Assembly: GCA_020832135.1 (NCBI GenBank)
Contig: JAFIFG010000057.1
Location: 1-64,000, forward strand
DNA: 64,000 bases
DNA from: Clostridiaceae bacterium
GTDB lineage: Bacteria; Bacillota; Clostridia; Peptostreptococcales; Natronincolaceae
Reading direction: 5' to 3'
Positions 45,117-54,937 of the stretch are shown piece by piece. The translations under genes and the position numbers were made by a program. The notes under the pieces were generated by a model that worked only from the letters and a program-made list of their open reading frames with translations, was not told the DNA's origin and did no database searches. The first letter of the stretch is position 1, and every line of letters starts with the position of its first letter.

Positions 45117-46091
45117 ATGAAGACAAAATTTAAGTTATCTATTATTTTTATCTTATTAATAACCTTAGTAATTACTGGATGTACCAAACAAGAAACTGTA
45201 GTGCAGGAGACAGAAGGTCATAAAGAAGTTGAAGGTGAATTATTTCCTAGGGAATATACTGATGGATTTGGTAACACTATAGCAATTAAAGAAGAAATTA
45301 CAAGAATTATCTCCGTAGTTCCAAGTCATACAGAAATATTATTTGCATTAGGTCTAGAGGATAAAGTAGTGGCAGTATCCGACTATTGCGATTACCCTGT
45401 GGAGGCATTGGATAAGGAAAAAATTGGAGGATACCAAACTTTAAATATAGAAAGAATCATTGAGTTAGATCCTGATATTTTATTTATTTATGGTGGAGGA
45501 GACGATGAGGCTATACAACAATTAGAAGCAGTGGGCATTACTATAGCCAAATATGAGCCAGAATCTATACAAGAAATATTAGATACCATAGCATCTATTG
45601 CTGTAATAACAAATACTGAGGAAAAGGGACAAGAGCTTATTAAAGCTATGGAGGAAAAAAGAGATAGCATTATAGAGAAAGTAAAAGATCAAGAGAATGT
45701 TAGAGTGTTTTATGAAATTTGGCATGAACCTCTTATGTCGGCTGGTGAAGGTTCCTTTATTAATGAACTTATAACTTTAGTAGGTGGAGAAAATGTTGCT
45801 AAGGAAGCAGAGGGTGCTTATCCAATATTTAGTGTAGAGGCACTAGTGGAAAATGATCCTGAAGTTTATTTGAAGCCCTCAGAATATGGCGGCAAAATTG
45901 CAGCGATGACAGAAGAGAAAAAGAATATGGTTATTGATGAAATTAAAAATAGACCTGGTTTCACACAAATCACCGCTGTGAAAAACGATAATATTCATTT
46001 GTTGGATCCAAATATTATTTCAAGACCTGGTATAAGGATCGTAGAGGCTTTAGAGTTAGTAGCTGAAGCCATTCATCCTGAAGTATTTTAA
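45117..46091 (+). CDS. btuF: Corrinoid ABC transporter substrate-binding lipoprotein
   Basis: 324 residues. Lipoprotein signal peptide with C22 (V-I-T-G-C). Class III binding protein with two lobes joined by a helix: S-V-V-P-S-H-T-E-I-L-F-A-L-G in lobe 1, and a D-P-D-I-L-F loop. Next to BtuC/BtuD genes and the riboswitch, so corrinoid rather than siderophore uptake is inferred. Confidence 0.87.
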   Translation: MKTKFKLSIIFILLITLVITGCTKQETVVQETEGHKEVEGELFPREYTDGFGNTIAIKEEITRIISVVPSHTEILFALGLEDKVVAVSDYCDYPVEALDKEKIGGYQTLNIERIIELDPDILFIYGGGDDEAIQQLEAVGITIAKYEPESIQEILDTIASIAVITNTEEKGQELIKAMEEKRDSIIEKVKDQENVRVFYEIWHEPLMSAGEGSFINELITLVGGENVAKEAEGAYPIFSVEALVENDPEVYLKPSEYGGKIAAMTEEKKNMVIDEIKNRPGFTQITAVKNDNIHLLDPNIISRPGIRIVEALELVAEAIHPEVF

Positions 46092-46094
46092 TCT

Positions 46095-46117
46095 ATTCCC
46101 GCCCTTAAGGCGGGAAT
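46095..46117 (+). terminator. Intercistronic GC hairpin between btuF and btuC
   Basis: ATTCCCGCC (46095-46103), loop CTTAA, GGCGGGAAT (46109-46117). No T-run follows, so it more likely slows 3' decay of the upstream message or causes partial attenuation than full termination. Confidence 0.55.
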
Positions 46118-46135
46118 CAATTTATGGAGGCAAAA

Positions 46136-47188
46136 ATGACCAACAAACCCCAAAATGGTAAAATCTTTATTGTATTGATAGTTGCTTTATTAACTACAAT
46201 GGTTGTATCAGCAACAGTAGGAGCTGCAGATATTACAGTGGTAAGTAGTTTAAAGATTTTCTTATCCCATATATTATCCTATACACCAATTTTAGGAATC
46301 CAAATAGATCTAACGGATATTCCTAGTTCTCATATAGCCATTGTTTCTAATATACGATTACCTAGAATCTTACTTTCTTTTTTAGTAGGTTATGCTTTAT
46401 CAGTAGTAGGGGTTGCATTTCAAGGTATGCTAAAAAATCCAATGGCTGACCCCTTTATTATAGGTACCTCTTCGGGAGCTGCCCTAGGAGCGGCTATAGC
46501 TATTATGCTTAAATTAAATACAGCCTTTCTAGGTATTGGCTTTGTTTCTATATTTGCATTCTGTGGAGCATTACTATCCACTTTTATAGTATATAATTTG
46601 GCAAGGTCTAAGGCTAAGGTTCCAGTTACTACATTACTCTTGGCAGGTGTAGCCATTGGACAGTTCTTTACAGCCATCATGTCCTTTATTATGATTATTT
46701 CATCAAAGGATGTAACCAGTATTGTGTTTTGGACAATGGGGAGTTTTTCATCAAGGGGATGGAATCATGTATGGATAGCTTTTTTTCCTATTCTCATAGG
46801 TAGTATTGTTTTATTTTTCTTTTCTAAAGATATTAATTTAATGTTATTAGGGGAGGATACAGCAGAAAATATGGGTGTGGAGGTAGAAAGAACAAAAAAA
46901 ATTATACTAATAACTAGTGCTTTGATGACAGCAGTTGCTGTCTCGGTTAGTGGTATTATAGGTTTTGTAGGGTTAATTATACCCCACATAGCAAGAATGA
47001 TTGTAAGTCCAGATAATAGAATATTAATGCCCGCCAGTGGATTGATAGGAGGGATTTTTCTTGTTGTAGTAGATACCTTTGCTAGGACAATAATTGCTCC
47101 TACAGAGGTTCCAGTAGGTATTATAACAGCTTTATCGGGAGGTCCATTTTTTATTTACCTTTTAAGAAGAAGTAAAAAAATGATATAA
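46136..47188 (+). CDS. btuC: Corrinoid ABC transporter permease (FecCD/BtuC family)
   Basis: 350 residues from ATG 46136, set by GGAGG 6 bases upstream (the ATG at 46124 is in the ribosome site). About ten membrane helices; R-L-P-R-I-L-L-S-F-L-V-G, G-x-x-x-Q-G-M-L-K-N-P-M-A-D-P near the N-terminus and G-F-V-G-L-I-I-P-H-I-A-R coupling segment are BtuC/FecCD hallmarks. Confidence 0.9.
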   Translation: MTNKPQNGKIFIVLIVALLTTMVVSATVGAADITVVSSLKIFLSHILSYTPILGIQIDLTDIPSSHIAIVSNIRLPRILLSFLVGYALSVVGVAFQGMLKNPMADPFIIGTSSGAALGAAIAIMLKLNTAFLGIGFVSIFAFCGALLSTFIVYNLARSKAKVPVTTLLLAGVAIGQFFTAIMSFIMIISSKDVTSIVFWTMGSFSSRGWNHVWIAFFPILIGSIVLFFFSKDINLMLLGEDTAENMGVEVERTKKIILITSALMTAVAVSVSGIIGFVGLIIPHIARMIVSPDNRILMPASGLIGGIFLVVVDTFARTIIAPTEVPVGIITALSGGPFFIYLLRRSKKMI

Positions 47189-47203
47189 GATTAGGTGATT
47201 AGG

Positions 47204-48466
47204 ATGAAAAAATCTATTGAAGTAAAAGACATTGCCTTTAAATATAATGATGAGATGATTCTAAAAAAGTTAAATGTTGCTATTAAAGAAAATACCTTTA
47301 TATCTATCATAGGACCTAATGGTTCTGGTAAATCAACCCTTTTAAAAACAATAGCTAGAAATTTATTGCCTCAAGAGGGTGCAGTATTTTTAAAAGAGAA
47401 AAATCTACAGAGCTACTCAGCGAAGGACTTAGCTAAAGAGATGGCAGTGGTTCCTCAAACCACAGAAGTGAATTATAACTTCACGGTGGAGGATATTGTT
47501 TTGATGGGTAGACACCCCCATATAAAAAGGTTCAAAAGAGAGGGTGTAAAGGACTTTGAAATTGTAAAAGAAGCAATGGAACTCACCAATACATGGCATT
47601 TAAGGGATAGATTTATAAATGAAATAAGTGGTGGTGAAAGACAGCGAGCTATTATAGCTAGAGCCTTAGCCCAAGAGTCTAAGATTATTTTGTTAGACGA
47701 GCCTACATCTGCGTTAGATATTCATCATCAAATAGAAATATTGGATCTATTAAAGGAACTGAAGGAAGAAAAAGATGTAACCATTGTAGCAGTATTACAT
47801 GATTTGAATCTAGCTGCTAGATATAGTGAGGAGATATTGTTATTATATGAGGGAGAGGTCGTTACTATAGGTAGCACAGAAGAGGTTATTACAGTTGAGA
47901 ACTTAAAAAAAGCATATAATATCGACATGATCGTAGAACGAAACGTCTATACAGGCGATTTGCAGGTATTTCCTATTTCTGCTAAAAACAAGCTTAACAA
48001 GAGATGTAAAAAAAGTAAACTTCTACATATTGTATGTGGTGGTGGTGTTGGCAAAGATATCATACAAAGTCTTTACGAAGAAGGATATGATCTTTCCATA
48101 GGTGTTGTAAATATTGGAGATAGCGATTGGGAGATAGGGAGGATATTAAACCTAAAAATAGCTGAGGAATCTCCCTTTAGCGAAATAAGCGAAGAAGCAA
48201 TGAAAAAAGGAAGTCAATTAGCAACAGAGGCAGATGCTATTATTTTAACCAGTATACCTATAGGTAAAGGAAATTTAAAAAATTTACAGATAGTAAAAGA
48301 ACAATTAGAACAAGGAAAAACAGTTTATTTTTATAATGAATACAAACATGTAACAAAGTTTGACTATACAAATGGAGATGGAATAAAGATGCTAGAACAT
48401 TTAAAGTATTTAGGCTTATTGACATTGAATTGCAAGGCTGAATTAATAAAAGTATTAAAGGGGTGA
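47204..48466 (+). CDS. btuD: Corrinoid ABC transporter ATPase with C-terminal extension
   Basis: 420 residues from ATG 47204 (AGGTGATT upstream). ABC ATPase in about 1-252: Walker A G-P-N-G-S-G-K-S-T, signature E-I-S-G-G-E-R-Q-R, Walker B I-I-L-L-D-E-P, H-loop V-L-H-D-L. An additional domain of about 150 residues follows (about 268-420), opening L-L-H-I-V-C-G-G-G-V-G-K and containing L-T-S-I-P-I-G-K-G-N; it is Rossmann-like and P-loop-ish, not part of normal BtuD. Its role, perhaps linking import to corrinoid handling, is unknown. Confidence 0.88.
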   Translation: MKKSIEVKDIAFKYNDEMILKKLNVAIKENTFISIIGPNGSGKSTLLKTIARNLLPQEGAVFLKEKNLQSYSAKDLAKEMAVVPQTTEVNYNFTVEDIVLMGRHPHIKRFKREGVKDFEIVKEAMELTNTWHLRDRFINEISGGERQRAIIARALAQESKIILLDEPTSALDIHHQIEILDLLKELKEEKDVTIVAVLHDLNLAARYSEEILLLYEGEVVTIGSTEEVITVENLKKAYNIDMIVERNVYTGDLQVFPISAKNKLNKRCKKSKLLHIVCGGGVGKDIIQSLYEEGYDLSIGVVNIGDSDWEIGRILNLKIAEESPFSEISEEAMKKGSQLATEADAIILTSIPIGKGNLKNLQIVKEQLEQGKTVYFYNEYKHVTKFDYTNGDGIKMLEHLKYLGLLTLNCKAELIKVLKG

Positions 48467-48472
48467 TTATAT

Positions 48473-50005
48473 ATGAAACGTGGAAAAAGTATTATGTTGC
48501 AGGGGACAGCATCATCAGTGGGAAAAAGTTTATTAACAGCAGCTCTTTGTAGGATTTTTAATAGGAATGGATATAAGACAATACCATTTAAATCACAAAA
48601 TATGGCTTTGAATTCTTATATTACTGAAGAAGGTTTAGAGATGGGACGAGCACAGGTGTTTCAAGCAGAGGCAGCCAACATTAAGCCTATGGCTTTAATG
48701 AATCCTGTCTTACTAAAGCCTACAGGAGATAGCTATGCCCAGGTAATTATCAAGGGAAAAGTATATAAAAATATGACGGCTGTAGAATATCATGAATTTA
48801 AGCCTCAACTTAAGGAAATGATCAAAGAGGTCTATAATGAATTAGCAGATACCAATGATATTGTAGTGATCGAAGGTGCTGGCAGTCCAGCAGAGATAAA
48901 TTTAAGGGATAAAGACATTGTTAATATGGGGATGGCGGAAATATCCGACAGTCCTGTTGTATTAATAGGAGATATCGATAAAGGTGGAGTTTTTGCTTCT
49001 TTATATGGTACGATCCTATTATTATCAGAAGAGGAAAGAAAGAGAGTAAAGGGAATTTTTATTAACAAGTTCAGAGGTGACAAAACAATATTAGAACCGG
49101 GATTAAAAATGCTAGAGGAATTAACAGGGATACCTGTGTTAGGTGTGATCCCTTATGGAGAGTTCAATATTGAAGATGAAGATAGTGTTACTGATAGATT
49201 TAAGAGAAACATCAATAAAGAAGGAAAAATCACAGTGGAGGTTATTCAATTACCACATATTTCAAATTTTACAGATTTTCATATTTTTGAAACTCTGGCG
49301 GATGTTAATATCCGTTATGTAACTAGAGGAGATGTAATAGAAAACCCTGATCTTCTCATTATACCTGGTTCCAAAAACACTATCGCTGACCTGAAGTATC
49401 TAAGAGAAAGCGGATTAGAAGGAGAAATTATAAGGGCCTATAGACAAGGTAGTTATATATTTGGCATCTGCGGTGGTTATCAAATATTAGGTAATAAAAT
49501 AGCTGATCCTCAAGGTGTAGAAGGTAGCATAGATGAAATTAATGGAATGAACCTGTTAGATGTAGAGACAATCTTTGAAGGTGAAAAGGTAACTACTCAA
49601 GTAGAGGCAGAAGTAAGTATTAAATCAAGTGGCATTATGAATAACTGCCAAGGCATTTATGTAAAAGGTTATGAAATACATATGGGAAGAACAAAATTAG
49701 GGGATGATGCTGATCCGCTAGTTACAATAAATAAAAAACTGGGAGAAAAAGTTTGTTATCATGATGGGGCTATAAGTAAAGATGGTAGAGTTTGTGGTAC
49801 CTATCTTCATGGCATTTTTGATGAAGTTGAATTTACCCAGACTATTTTAAATAATATTTTAGAGAAAAAAGGATTGTCTCCTTCGAAGGAAAAACCCTTA
49901 TCTCTTGAGGAATTTAAACAAAGGGAATACGATAAGCTTGCTGATTTGGTGGAAAACAACATTGATTTAAATAGAATATATGACATATTGGAGGGTAGGT
50001 CTTGA
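48473..50005 (+). CDS. cobQ: Cobyric acid synthase (glutamine-hydrolysing)
   Basis: 510 residues. N-terminal dethiobiotin-synthetase-like domain ([22 protein letters not shown]) and C-terminal class I glutamine amidotransferase with nucleophile Cys in [11 protein letters not shown] and His in Y-L-H-G-I-F. Amidates four side chains of adenosylcobyrinic acid diamide. Overlaps cbiB by 4 bases. Confidence 0.94.
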   Translation: MKRGKSIMLQGTASSVGKSLLTAALCRIFNRNGYKTIPFKSQNMALNSYITEEGLEMGRAQVFQAEAANIKPMALMNPVLLKPTGDSYAQVIIKGKVYKNMTAVEYHEFKPQLKEMIKEVYNELADTNDIVVIEGAGSPAEINLRDKDIVNMGMAEISDSPVVLIGDIDKGGVFASLYGTILLLSEEERKRVKGIFINKFRGDKTILEPGLKMLEELTGIPVLGVIPYGEFNIEDEDSVTDRFKRNINKEGKITVEVIQLPHISNFTDFHIFETLADVNIRYVTRGDVIENPDLLIIPGSKNTIADLKYLRESGLEGEIIRAYRQGSYIFGICGGYQILGNKIADPQGVEGSIDEINGMNLLDVETIFEGEKVTTQVEAEVSIKSSGIMNNCQGIYVKGYEIHMGRTKLGDDADPLVTINKKLGEKVCYHDGAISKDGRVCGTYLHGIFDEVEFTQTILNNILEKKGLSPSKEKPLSLEEFKQREYDKLADLVENNIDLNRIYDILEGRS

Positions 50006-50952
50006 AAATATTATTAAGTGCCTATATATTAGATATATTTTTAGGAGACCCTCAAGGATTTCCCCATCCTGTAAGATATATCGGTAATTTGATTACCTAT
50101 TTAGAAAAAAAAATTCTAAAGGAAAATCAAAGTAATAGAGAAAAATTACTAATGGGAGCTATCTTATGTTTAACCGTTGTTATAGTCACTTATATAACCA
50201 CTTTTGGTATTGTTAATATTACATATTCTATAAGTAATTACTTAGGAATAGTGGTATCGGTTTTATTGGGATATACAACATTAGCAACAAAAAGCCTTGA
50301 CACGGAAACTAGAAAAGTATATAGAAAATTACAGGGTCACCATATAAAGGATGCAAGGTTGGCATTATCCTATATTGTAGGTAGAGATACGGAGGATTTA
50401 GAAGAAGAAGAAATAGCAAGAGCTGCCGTAGAGACCATAGGAGAAAATATATCCGATGGTATTATTGCACCTATGTTCTATTTTTTTCTAGGGGGTGTTC
50501 CCTTAGCTATGGCCTATAAGGCTGTGAACACCTTAGACTCTATGGTGGGATATAAGAATGAAAAGTATTTATACTTTGGGAGAGTTTCAGCAAAAGTTGA
50601 TGATTTTTTTAATTATATTCCAGCCAGATTAACTGGAGGGTTGATTATTACAGCCGCTTTTTTTATGAAATGTAATTATAGAAATAGTTTTAAAATAGTT
50701 TTAAGGGATAGAAAAAATCACAACAGTCCAAATGCTGGATATCCTGAAGCTGCTGTGGCAGGAGCACTTAACATACAATTAGGAGGCACCAACAAATATT
50801 TTGGTAAAACAATTTACAAGCCTACAATTGGAGATAAGGTAGAGGAGTTAAATGCTCAGCATATTATTAAAACCATTAGGTTAATGTATGGGACATCTGC
50901 TGTTGGAATTATAGTGTTCTCTGCACTGAAGCTTGTTATGGAGGTGGTATAA
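50002..50952 (+). CDS. cbiB: Adenosylcobinamide-phosphate synthase
   Basis: 316 residues from TTG 50002, overlapping the cobQ stop (TTGA). Membrane protein with [21 protein letters not shown] at the start and D-G-I-I-A-P-M-F-Y and [14 protein letters not shown] later, all CbiB signatures. Attaches aminopropanol (phosphate) to cobyric acid. Confidence 0.93.
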   Translation: MKILLSAYILDIFLGDPQGFPHPVRYIGNLITYLEKKILKENQSNREKLLMGAILCLTVVIVTYITTFGIVNITYSISNYLGIVVSVLLGYTTLATKSLDTETRKVYRKLQGHHIKDARLALSYIVGRDTEDLEEEEIARAAVETIGENISDGIIAPMFYFFLGGVPLAMAYKAVNTLDSMVGYKNEKYLYFGRVSAKVDDFFNYIPARLTGGLIITAAFFMKCNYRNSFKIVLRDRKNHNSPNAGYPEAAVAGALNIQLGGTNKYFGKTIYKPTIGDKVEELNAQHIIKTIRLMYGTSAVGIIVFSALKLVMEVV

Positions 50953-50953
50953 C

Positions 50954-52036
50954 ATGACCCATGGAGGAAATATATTTGAAATCCAAAGAAATTGTAATAT
51001 TGATAAAAACCAACTTTTAGACTATAGTGCAAATATTAATCCTTTAGGAGTGCCACAAACCTTTAAAAAGATTATGAAGGAATCTTTAGAGGATATAGAG
51101 CATTATCCAGATATACATTATGATGCATTAAAGACAGCTATTGAAAAATATTATACTATAGATAAAAGTCATATTTACTTAGGAAATGGGGCTGCTGAAA
51201 TAATTTTCAATACTATAAGGGCTATAGCTCCTAAAAAAAGTATCTTATTAGCACCTACCTTCAGTGAATATGCTAAGGCATTAAATGCAGTAGATAGTGT
51301 TATTGAAGAAGTTCATTTGAAAAAGGAGGATGAATTTTCTTTAGATATGGAAGAGTTAATAGAAACAATAGATACTTCAACAGATTTAGTAGTTTTGTGT
51401 AATCCAAACAACCCTACTGGAACATTGATAGAAACAAAAGATATAGTAAAACTATTAAAAAAATGTCATGAAAAAAACACATATTTAATGATAGACGAAG
51501 CATTTATGGATTTTATAGAAGAGGACAAATTCTACAGTATGCTACATAGCTATAAGCTGTATCCTCATTTGATTATAGTACGTGCCTTCACAAAATTTTA
51601 TAGTATACCCGGTATGAGGTTAGGTTTTGGAGTTTGTTGTAATGAAGGTATACTAAAGAAAATTTATAAAATAACACCACCTTGGAACTTGAATACCTTT
51701 GCTAGCTATTTTGGAAAGGTGCTTTTAACCGAGGAACAGTACGTAAAGGAAACCTATCAATGGCTAAAAGAAGAAAAAAGTCGTTTTGTAACAGCATTAG
51801 AGAAGATAGAAGGCATGAAAACTTTTGCCCCCTCTGTGAATTTTATATTAATTAAAATCCTAAAACCCTCTATGACAGTGGATGAATTAAGAGATAAGTT
51901 ATTAAAAAAAGGTATTTTAATTAGAGATTGTAGTAATTTCAATGGACTTGATAAAAGTTATTTTAGAATAGCTATTAAAGATGAGGCATCTAATGATATA
52001 CTTATAGAGAATTTAAAGATAGTAATGGGAAAATAG
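50954..52036 (+). CDS. cobD: Threonine-phosphate decarboxylase
   Basis: 360 residues from ATG 50954 behind GGAGGTGG; one base after cbiB. Fold-type I PLP enzyme: Y-S-A-N-I-N-P-L-G, C-N-P-N-N-P-T-G, and the PLP Lys in R-A-F-T-K-F-Y-S-I-P-G-M-R-L-G. Makes aminopropanol phosphate for the nucleotide loop. Histidinol-phosphate aminotransferase is the look-alike; the operon decides. Confidence 0.92.
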   Translation: MTHGGNIFEIQRNCNIDKNQLLDYSANINPLGVPQTFKKIMKESLEDIEHYPDIHYDALKTAIEKYYTIDKSHIYLGNGAAEIIFNTIRAIAPKKSILLAPTFSEYAKALNAVDSVIEEVHLKKEDEFSLDMEELIETIDTSTDLVVLCNPNNPTGTLIETKDIVKLLKKCHEKNTYLMIDEAFMDFIEEDKFYSMLHSYKLYPHLIIVRAFTKFYSIPGMRLGFGVCCNEGILKKIYKITPPWNLNTFASYFGKVLLTEEQYVKETYQWLKEEKSRFVTALEKIEGMKTFAPSVNFILIKILKPSMTVDELRDKLLKKGILIRDCSNFNGLDKSYFRIAIKDEASNDILIENLKIVMGK

Positions 52037-52063
52037 ACTTTAAAAGTTAGGGGAAGAAGGTCG

Positions 52064-53188
52064 ATGAAAAAAATTTCTTTACTTATACTAATCTTTCTAT
52101 TTTTTAGCATACCGTTTTTTTCCTATGGAGACTCTGCTTTAGCCTCTGAAACTGTTCGAGGAAGGATTGTTGAAATTACCAAAGACTTACCGGAAATTCA
52201 GGAAATTATTATTGAAGTAAGACAAGGTACTTTTAAAGGACAAACCATAAAAACCAATCATGCTTTGTCTGGAAACCCTGGAAGGGACTTTTACTTCCAA
52301 GAAGGTGAACGGGTGTTGTTATGGATTGAAAGTCAAGATGGTGTTATTACAAGGAGTTATGTTAGAGAAATAATAAGAGATCATTATGTAGGGTACTTAG
52401 CTATATTTTTTGTTTTTTCTCTTATATTAATTGGGGGACTAAAGGGTTTAAAAACTGTAGCTACACTAGGTATTACAGGCTTTCTTGTACTAAAGGTACT
52501 TATACCACTTATTTTAAAAGGCTATCCGCCTATTCTCACGACCATTGCTGTAGCATCCCTTATTGTAGTGACAACTGTAATTATTATTAGTGGCTTTAAC
52601 AAGAAAACAGTTGCTGCTATCATAGGTACTATTGGGGGAGTGATTATTGCAGGAATCCTTGCTTGGACCATGACCAATGCAACTAGGTTAACTGGATTAA
52701 GTGGGGATGAAGCACAGATGCTAATGTATATTCCTCAAAGAACAAATTTTGATTTTAGAGGCTTATTATTTGCTGGGATGATTATTGGAGCTATAGGTGC
52801 TGTTCTAGATATTGGCATGTCAGTATCTTCCGCAATGGATGAAGTGAAGAGAATGAATCCGACTATTAATACAAAGGATTTAATTAAATCAGGACTCAAT
52901 GTAGGAAAGGATATTATGGGAACTATGGCTAATACATTAATTTTAGCCTACACAGGAGCTTCTATGTCACTTTTGTTAGTTTTAGTAGCTTATGATATTC
53001 CATTTGCACGGGTAGTGAATATGGATGCAATGGCAACAGAAATTATTAGGGTGTTAGCTGGTAGTATAGGATTAATATATGCTATACCTATTACAGCTAT
53101 TGTGGCTGGATTTCTCTATCAGAAGACGAGTTTTTCAATGAAGAGAGATATTAAGAAGAGTAATAAGAGTAAGAAAAAAACAGTATAG
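52064..53188 (+). CDS. YibE/F family membrane protein
   Basis: 374 residues. Signal peptide, an extracytoplasmic beta domain (about 30-110), and seven or eight membrane helices. G-x-L-D-I-G-M-S-V-S-S-A-M-D-E near 235-250 and G-K-D-I-M-G-T-M-A-N-T-L-I-L-A-Y-T-G match YibE/F. Function unknown in the family. 27 bases after cobD, so possibly co-transcribed, though it has no known corrinoid role. Confidence 0.85.
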   Translation: MKKISLLILIFLFFSIPFFSYGDSALASETVRGRIVEITKDLPEIQEIIIEVRQGTFKGQTIKTNHALSGNPGRDFYFQEGERVLLWIESQDGVITRSYVREIIRDHYVGYLAIFFVFSLILIGGLKGLKTVATLGITGFLVLKVLIPLILKGYPPILTTIAVASLIVVTTVIIISGFNKKTVAAIIGTIGGVIIAGILAWTMTNATRLTGLSGDEAQMLMYIPQRTNFDFRGLLFAGMIIGAIGAVLDIGMSVSSAMDEVKRMNPTINTKDLIKSGLNVGKDIMGTMANTLILAYTGASMSLLLVLVAYDIPFARVVNMDAMATEIIRVLAGSIGLIYAIPITAIVAGFLYQKTSFSMKRDIKKSNKSKKKTV

Positions 53189-53216
53189 TTTTAAGATTAT
53201 AGGCAAAAATGCAAAA

Positions 53217-53251
53217 AAAGGGCGATTTTTTTAATAAAAAATCTGCCCTTT
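53217..53251. terminator. Bidirectional terminator between yibE-like and perR
   Basis: AAAGGGC (53217-53223) pairs with GCCCTTT (53245-53251); A/T-rich complementary runs extend the stem inside. Genes on both sides converge. Confidence 0.75.
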
Positions 53252-53299
53252 GTCTATTTGTTACTTTTTCCATAATGCAACACTTAGAAGTCAACGATT

Positions 53300-53710
53300 T
53301 TAAGATGCACAATTTGAACATGTACCATAAAAGCACAATTGCTGCTTAGCAATTTTATAATTTGCGATAGATTCTATTTTGCTTGATAGATTTTCAAAGT
53401 GCTCATTATCTATGTCTTCAACCTTCTGACATAGAGTACAAACAACATGAGAGTGATTGTTAATATTTGAATCGTATCTAAAGCTATTTTCCCCTATGTT
53501 GAGTACTTGAATCAATCCTAGTTCAACAAAAAGTTCCAAAGATTTGTATACTGTGGCTAAACTGATTGTTGGATAGGCAGGAGAAAGCTTCTTATAAATT
53601 GCCTCTGCATTAGGGTGTCCAGTACAATTTCTTACAGCATCGTAAATAGCAATACGCTGTGGAGTAATTTTGCAGTTTTTAGTTTTAAGTGATTTAATCA
53701 GTACATCCAT
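53300..53710 (-). CDS. perR: Fur-family regulator, PerR type
   Basis: 136 residues. Winged helix in about 10-75 (T-P-Q-R-I-A-I-Y, S-L-A-T-V-Y-K-S-L-E-L). Regulatory metal ligands H32, D80, H86, H88 and D99 align with B. subtilis PerR H37, D85, H91, H93 and D104; the two Asp are what distinguishes PerR from Fur. Structural zinc Cys C91/C94 and C131/C134. It should sense peroxide through iron-catalysed His oxidation. Read leftward with GGGGGG as ribosome site. Confidence 0.85.
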   Translation of the reverse strand: MDVLIKSLKTKNCKITPQRIAIYDAVRNCTGHPNAEAIYKKLSPAYPTISLATVYKSLELFVELGLIQVLNIGENSFRYDSNINNHSHVVCTLCQKVEDIDNEHFENLSSKIESIANYKIAKQQLCFYGTCSNCAS

Positions 53711-53761
53711 AATTTAATACCCCCCCGGATATAAACAAATTATTATTTGATATTTCATTTT

Positions 53762-53776
53762 CATTATAGAATAATG
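53762..53776. promoter_or_regulatory. Candidate PerR/Fur-type 7-1-7 operator
   Basis: CATTATA-G-AATAATG is a near-perfect 7-1-7 inverted repeat, the spacing of Fur-family boxes, 52 bases upstream of the perR start. Base identity to the Bacillus PerR box is partial. Confidence 0.4.
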
Positions 53777-53941
53777 TTAATAATTTGTCAAAACATATTT
53801 ATAAGCTTTTAGGAAATATTTCTAATAAATACTATATTTTACCAGAAACAATAAATACTATTTCATAAGAAAGACTCAATTGCTTTGAAAAAGTAAATAA
53901 TAAAACAGAACAATGTAAGCATAAATAAAAGGAGCGATATA

Positions 53942-54766
53942 ATGAGATATAAGTTAATTGTGTTAGATATGGATGGAACTTTGCTAAATAGTAAACACGA
54001 AATAAGTCCAAAAAATAAAAAAATATTAAAAGAAGCGATGAACCAAGAGGTGAAAATAGCCATAGCCACAGGGAGGATATTTGCTTCTGCTAAGTTTTAT
54101 GCAAAGTTAGTAGGAATTAAAGCTCCAATTATTGCCTGCAATGGAGCCTTAATAAAAGATTATGAGAAGGAAGAAGTCATTTACTCCAATGCCATGAAAA
54201 AAGAAGATGTCATAGCTATAGTAGAATTATGTAAAAAACATGACTTATATTTTAAATTTTATGACGAAAATACTTTTTATGTCGAAGAGTTAAATAGTAG
54301 CTCTTTACAATATCAAAAGTGGAATCTACAGCAATCTAAAGAAGATAAAATTAATATAGTTGAGCTAGGAGATGCTATTGATTATTTACAAAATAATGAT
54401 GTAGATATTTTAAAAATGTCTATTATAAATGAAGATACTGAAAAATTACAAGATATAAGAAAGTATATAGAAAAAATCAGCACAATAGAAATTAACAAAT
54501 CCTGGTATAACAATATAGAAATTATGAACAAAGGAGTGTCTAAAGGAAAGGCTATCGAAGGACTAAGAAAAATATTACAGGTTGATGAAGAAGAAATTAT
54601 TGCATTTGGTGATAATTACAATGATTTATCCATGAAGGATTATGTAGGAGCCTTTGTATCCATGGAGAATGGTGAAGCCTACGTCAGAGAAAAGGCAAAC
54701 TATATTACGAAAAGCAATGATGAGGATGGTGTAGCTGAAGGAATTATAAAATATGTGTTATCTTAA
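53942..54766 (+). CDS. Cof-type HAD-superfamily phosphatase
   Basis: 274 residues. HAD motif I V-L-D-M-D-G-T-L-L-N-S, motif II A-T-G-R, Lys in K-G-V-S-K-G-K-A, motif IV F-G-D-N-Y-N-D-L-S-M. Cap type C2B of the Cof family, which dephosphorylates sugar phosphates or cofactors; substrate unknown. Own ribosome site AAGGAG and terminator. Confidence 0.9.
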   Translation: MRYKLIVLDMDGTLLNSKHEISPKNKKILKEAMNQEVKIAIATGRIFASAKFYAKLVGIKAPIIACNGALIKDYEKEEVIYSNAMKKEDVIAIVELCKKHDLYFKFYDENTFYVEELNSSSLQYQKWNLQQSKEDKINIVELGDAIDYLQNNDVDILKMSIINEDTEKLQDIRKYIEKISTIEINKSWYNNIEIMNKGVSKGKAIEGLRKILQVDEEEIIAFGDNYNDLSMKDYVGAFVSMENGEAYVREKANYITKSNDEDGVAEGIIKYVLS

Positions 54767-54775
54767 ATGTTATAT

Positions 54776-54808
54776 ACTTCTATCCTAATATGGTATAGAA
54801 GTTTTTTT
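54776..54808 (+). terminator. Terminator after HAD gene
   Basis: ACTTCTAT (54776-54783) pairs with ATAGAAGT (54795-54802), then T7. Confidence 0.75.
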
Positions 54809-54937
54809 ATATAGAAAAAAATTAGAATAAATTAACAAAATTTGCAGGAAAGTTTTGTGTTTTATTGAATATAAATACCAAGAATGAATTTTCTAATTAT
54901 TAAGAAAATCATCAAAAACTAAAAAGGAGGAGTAGAA

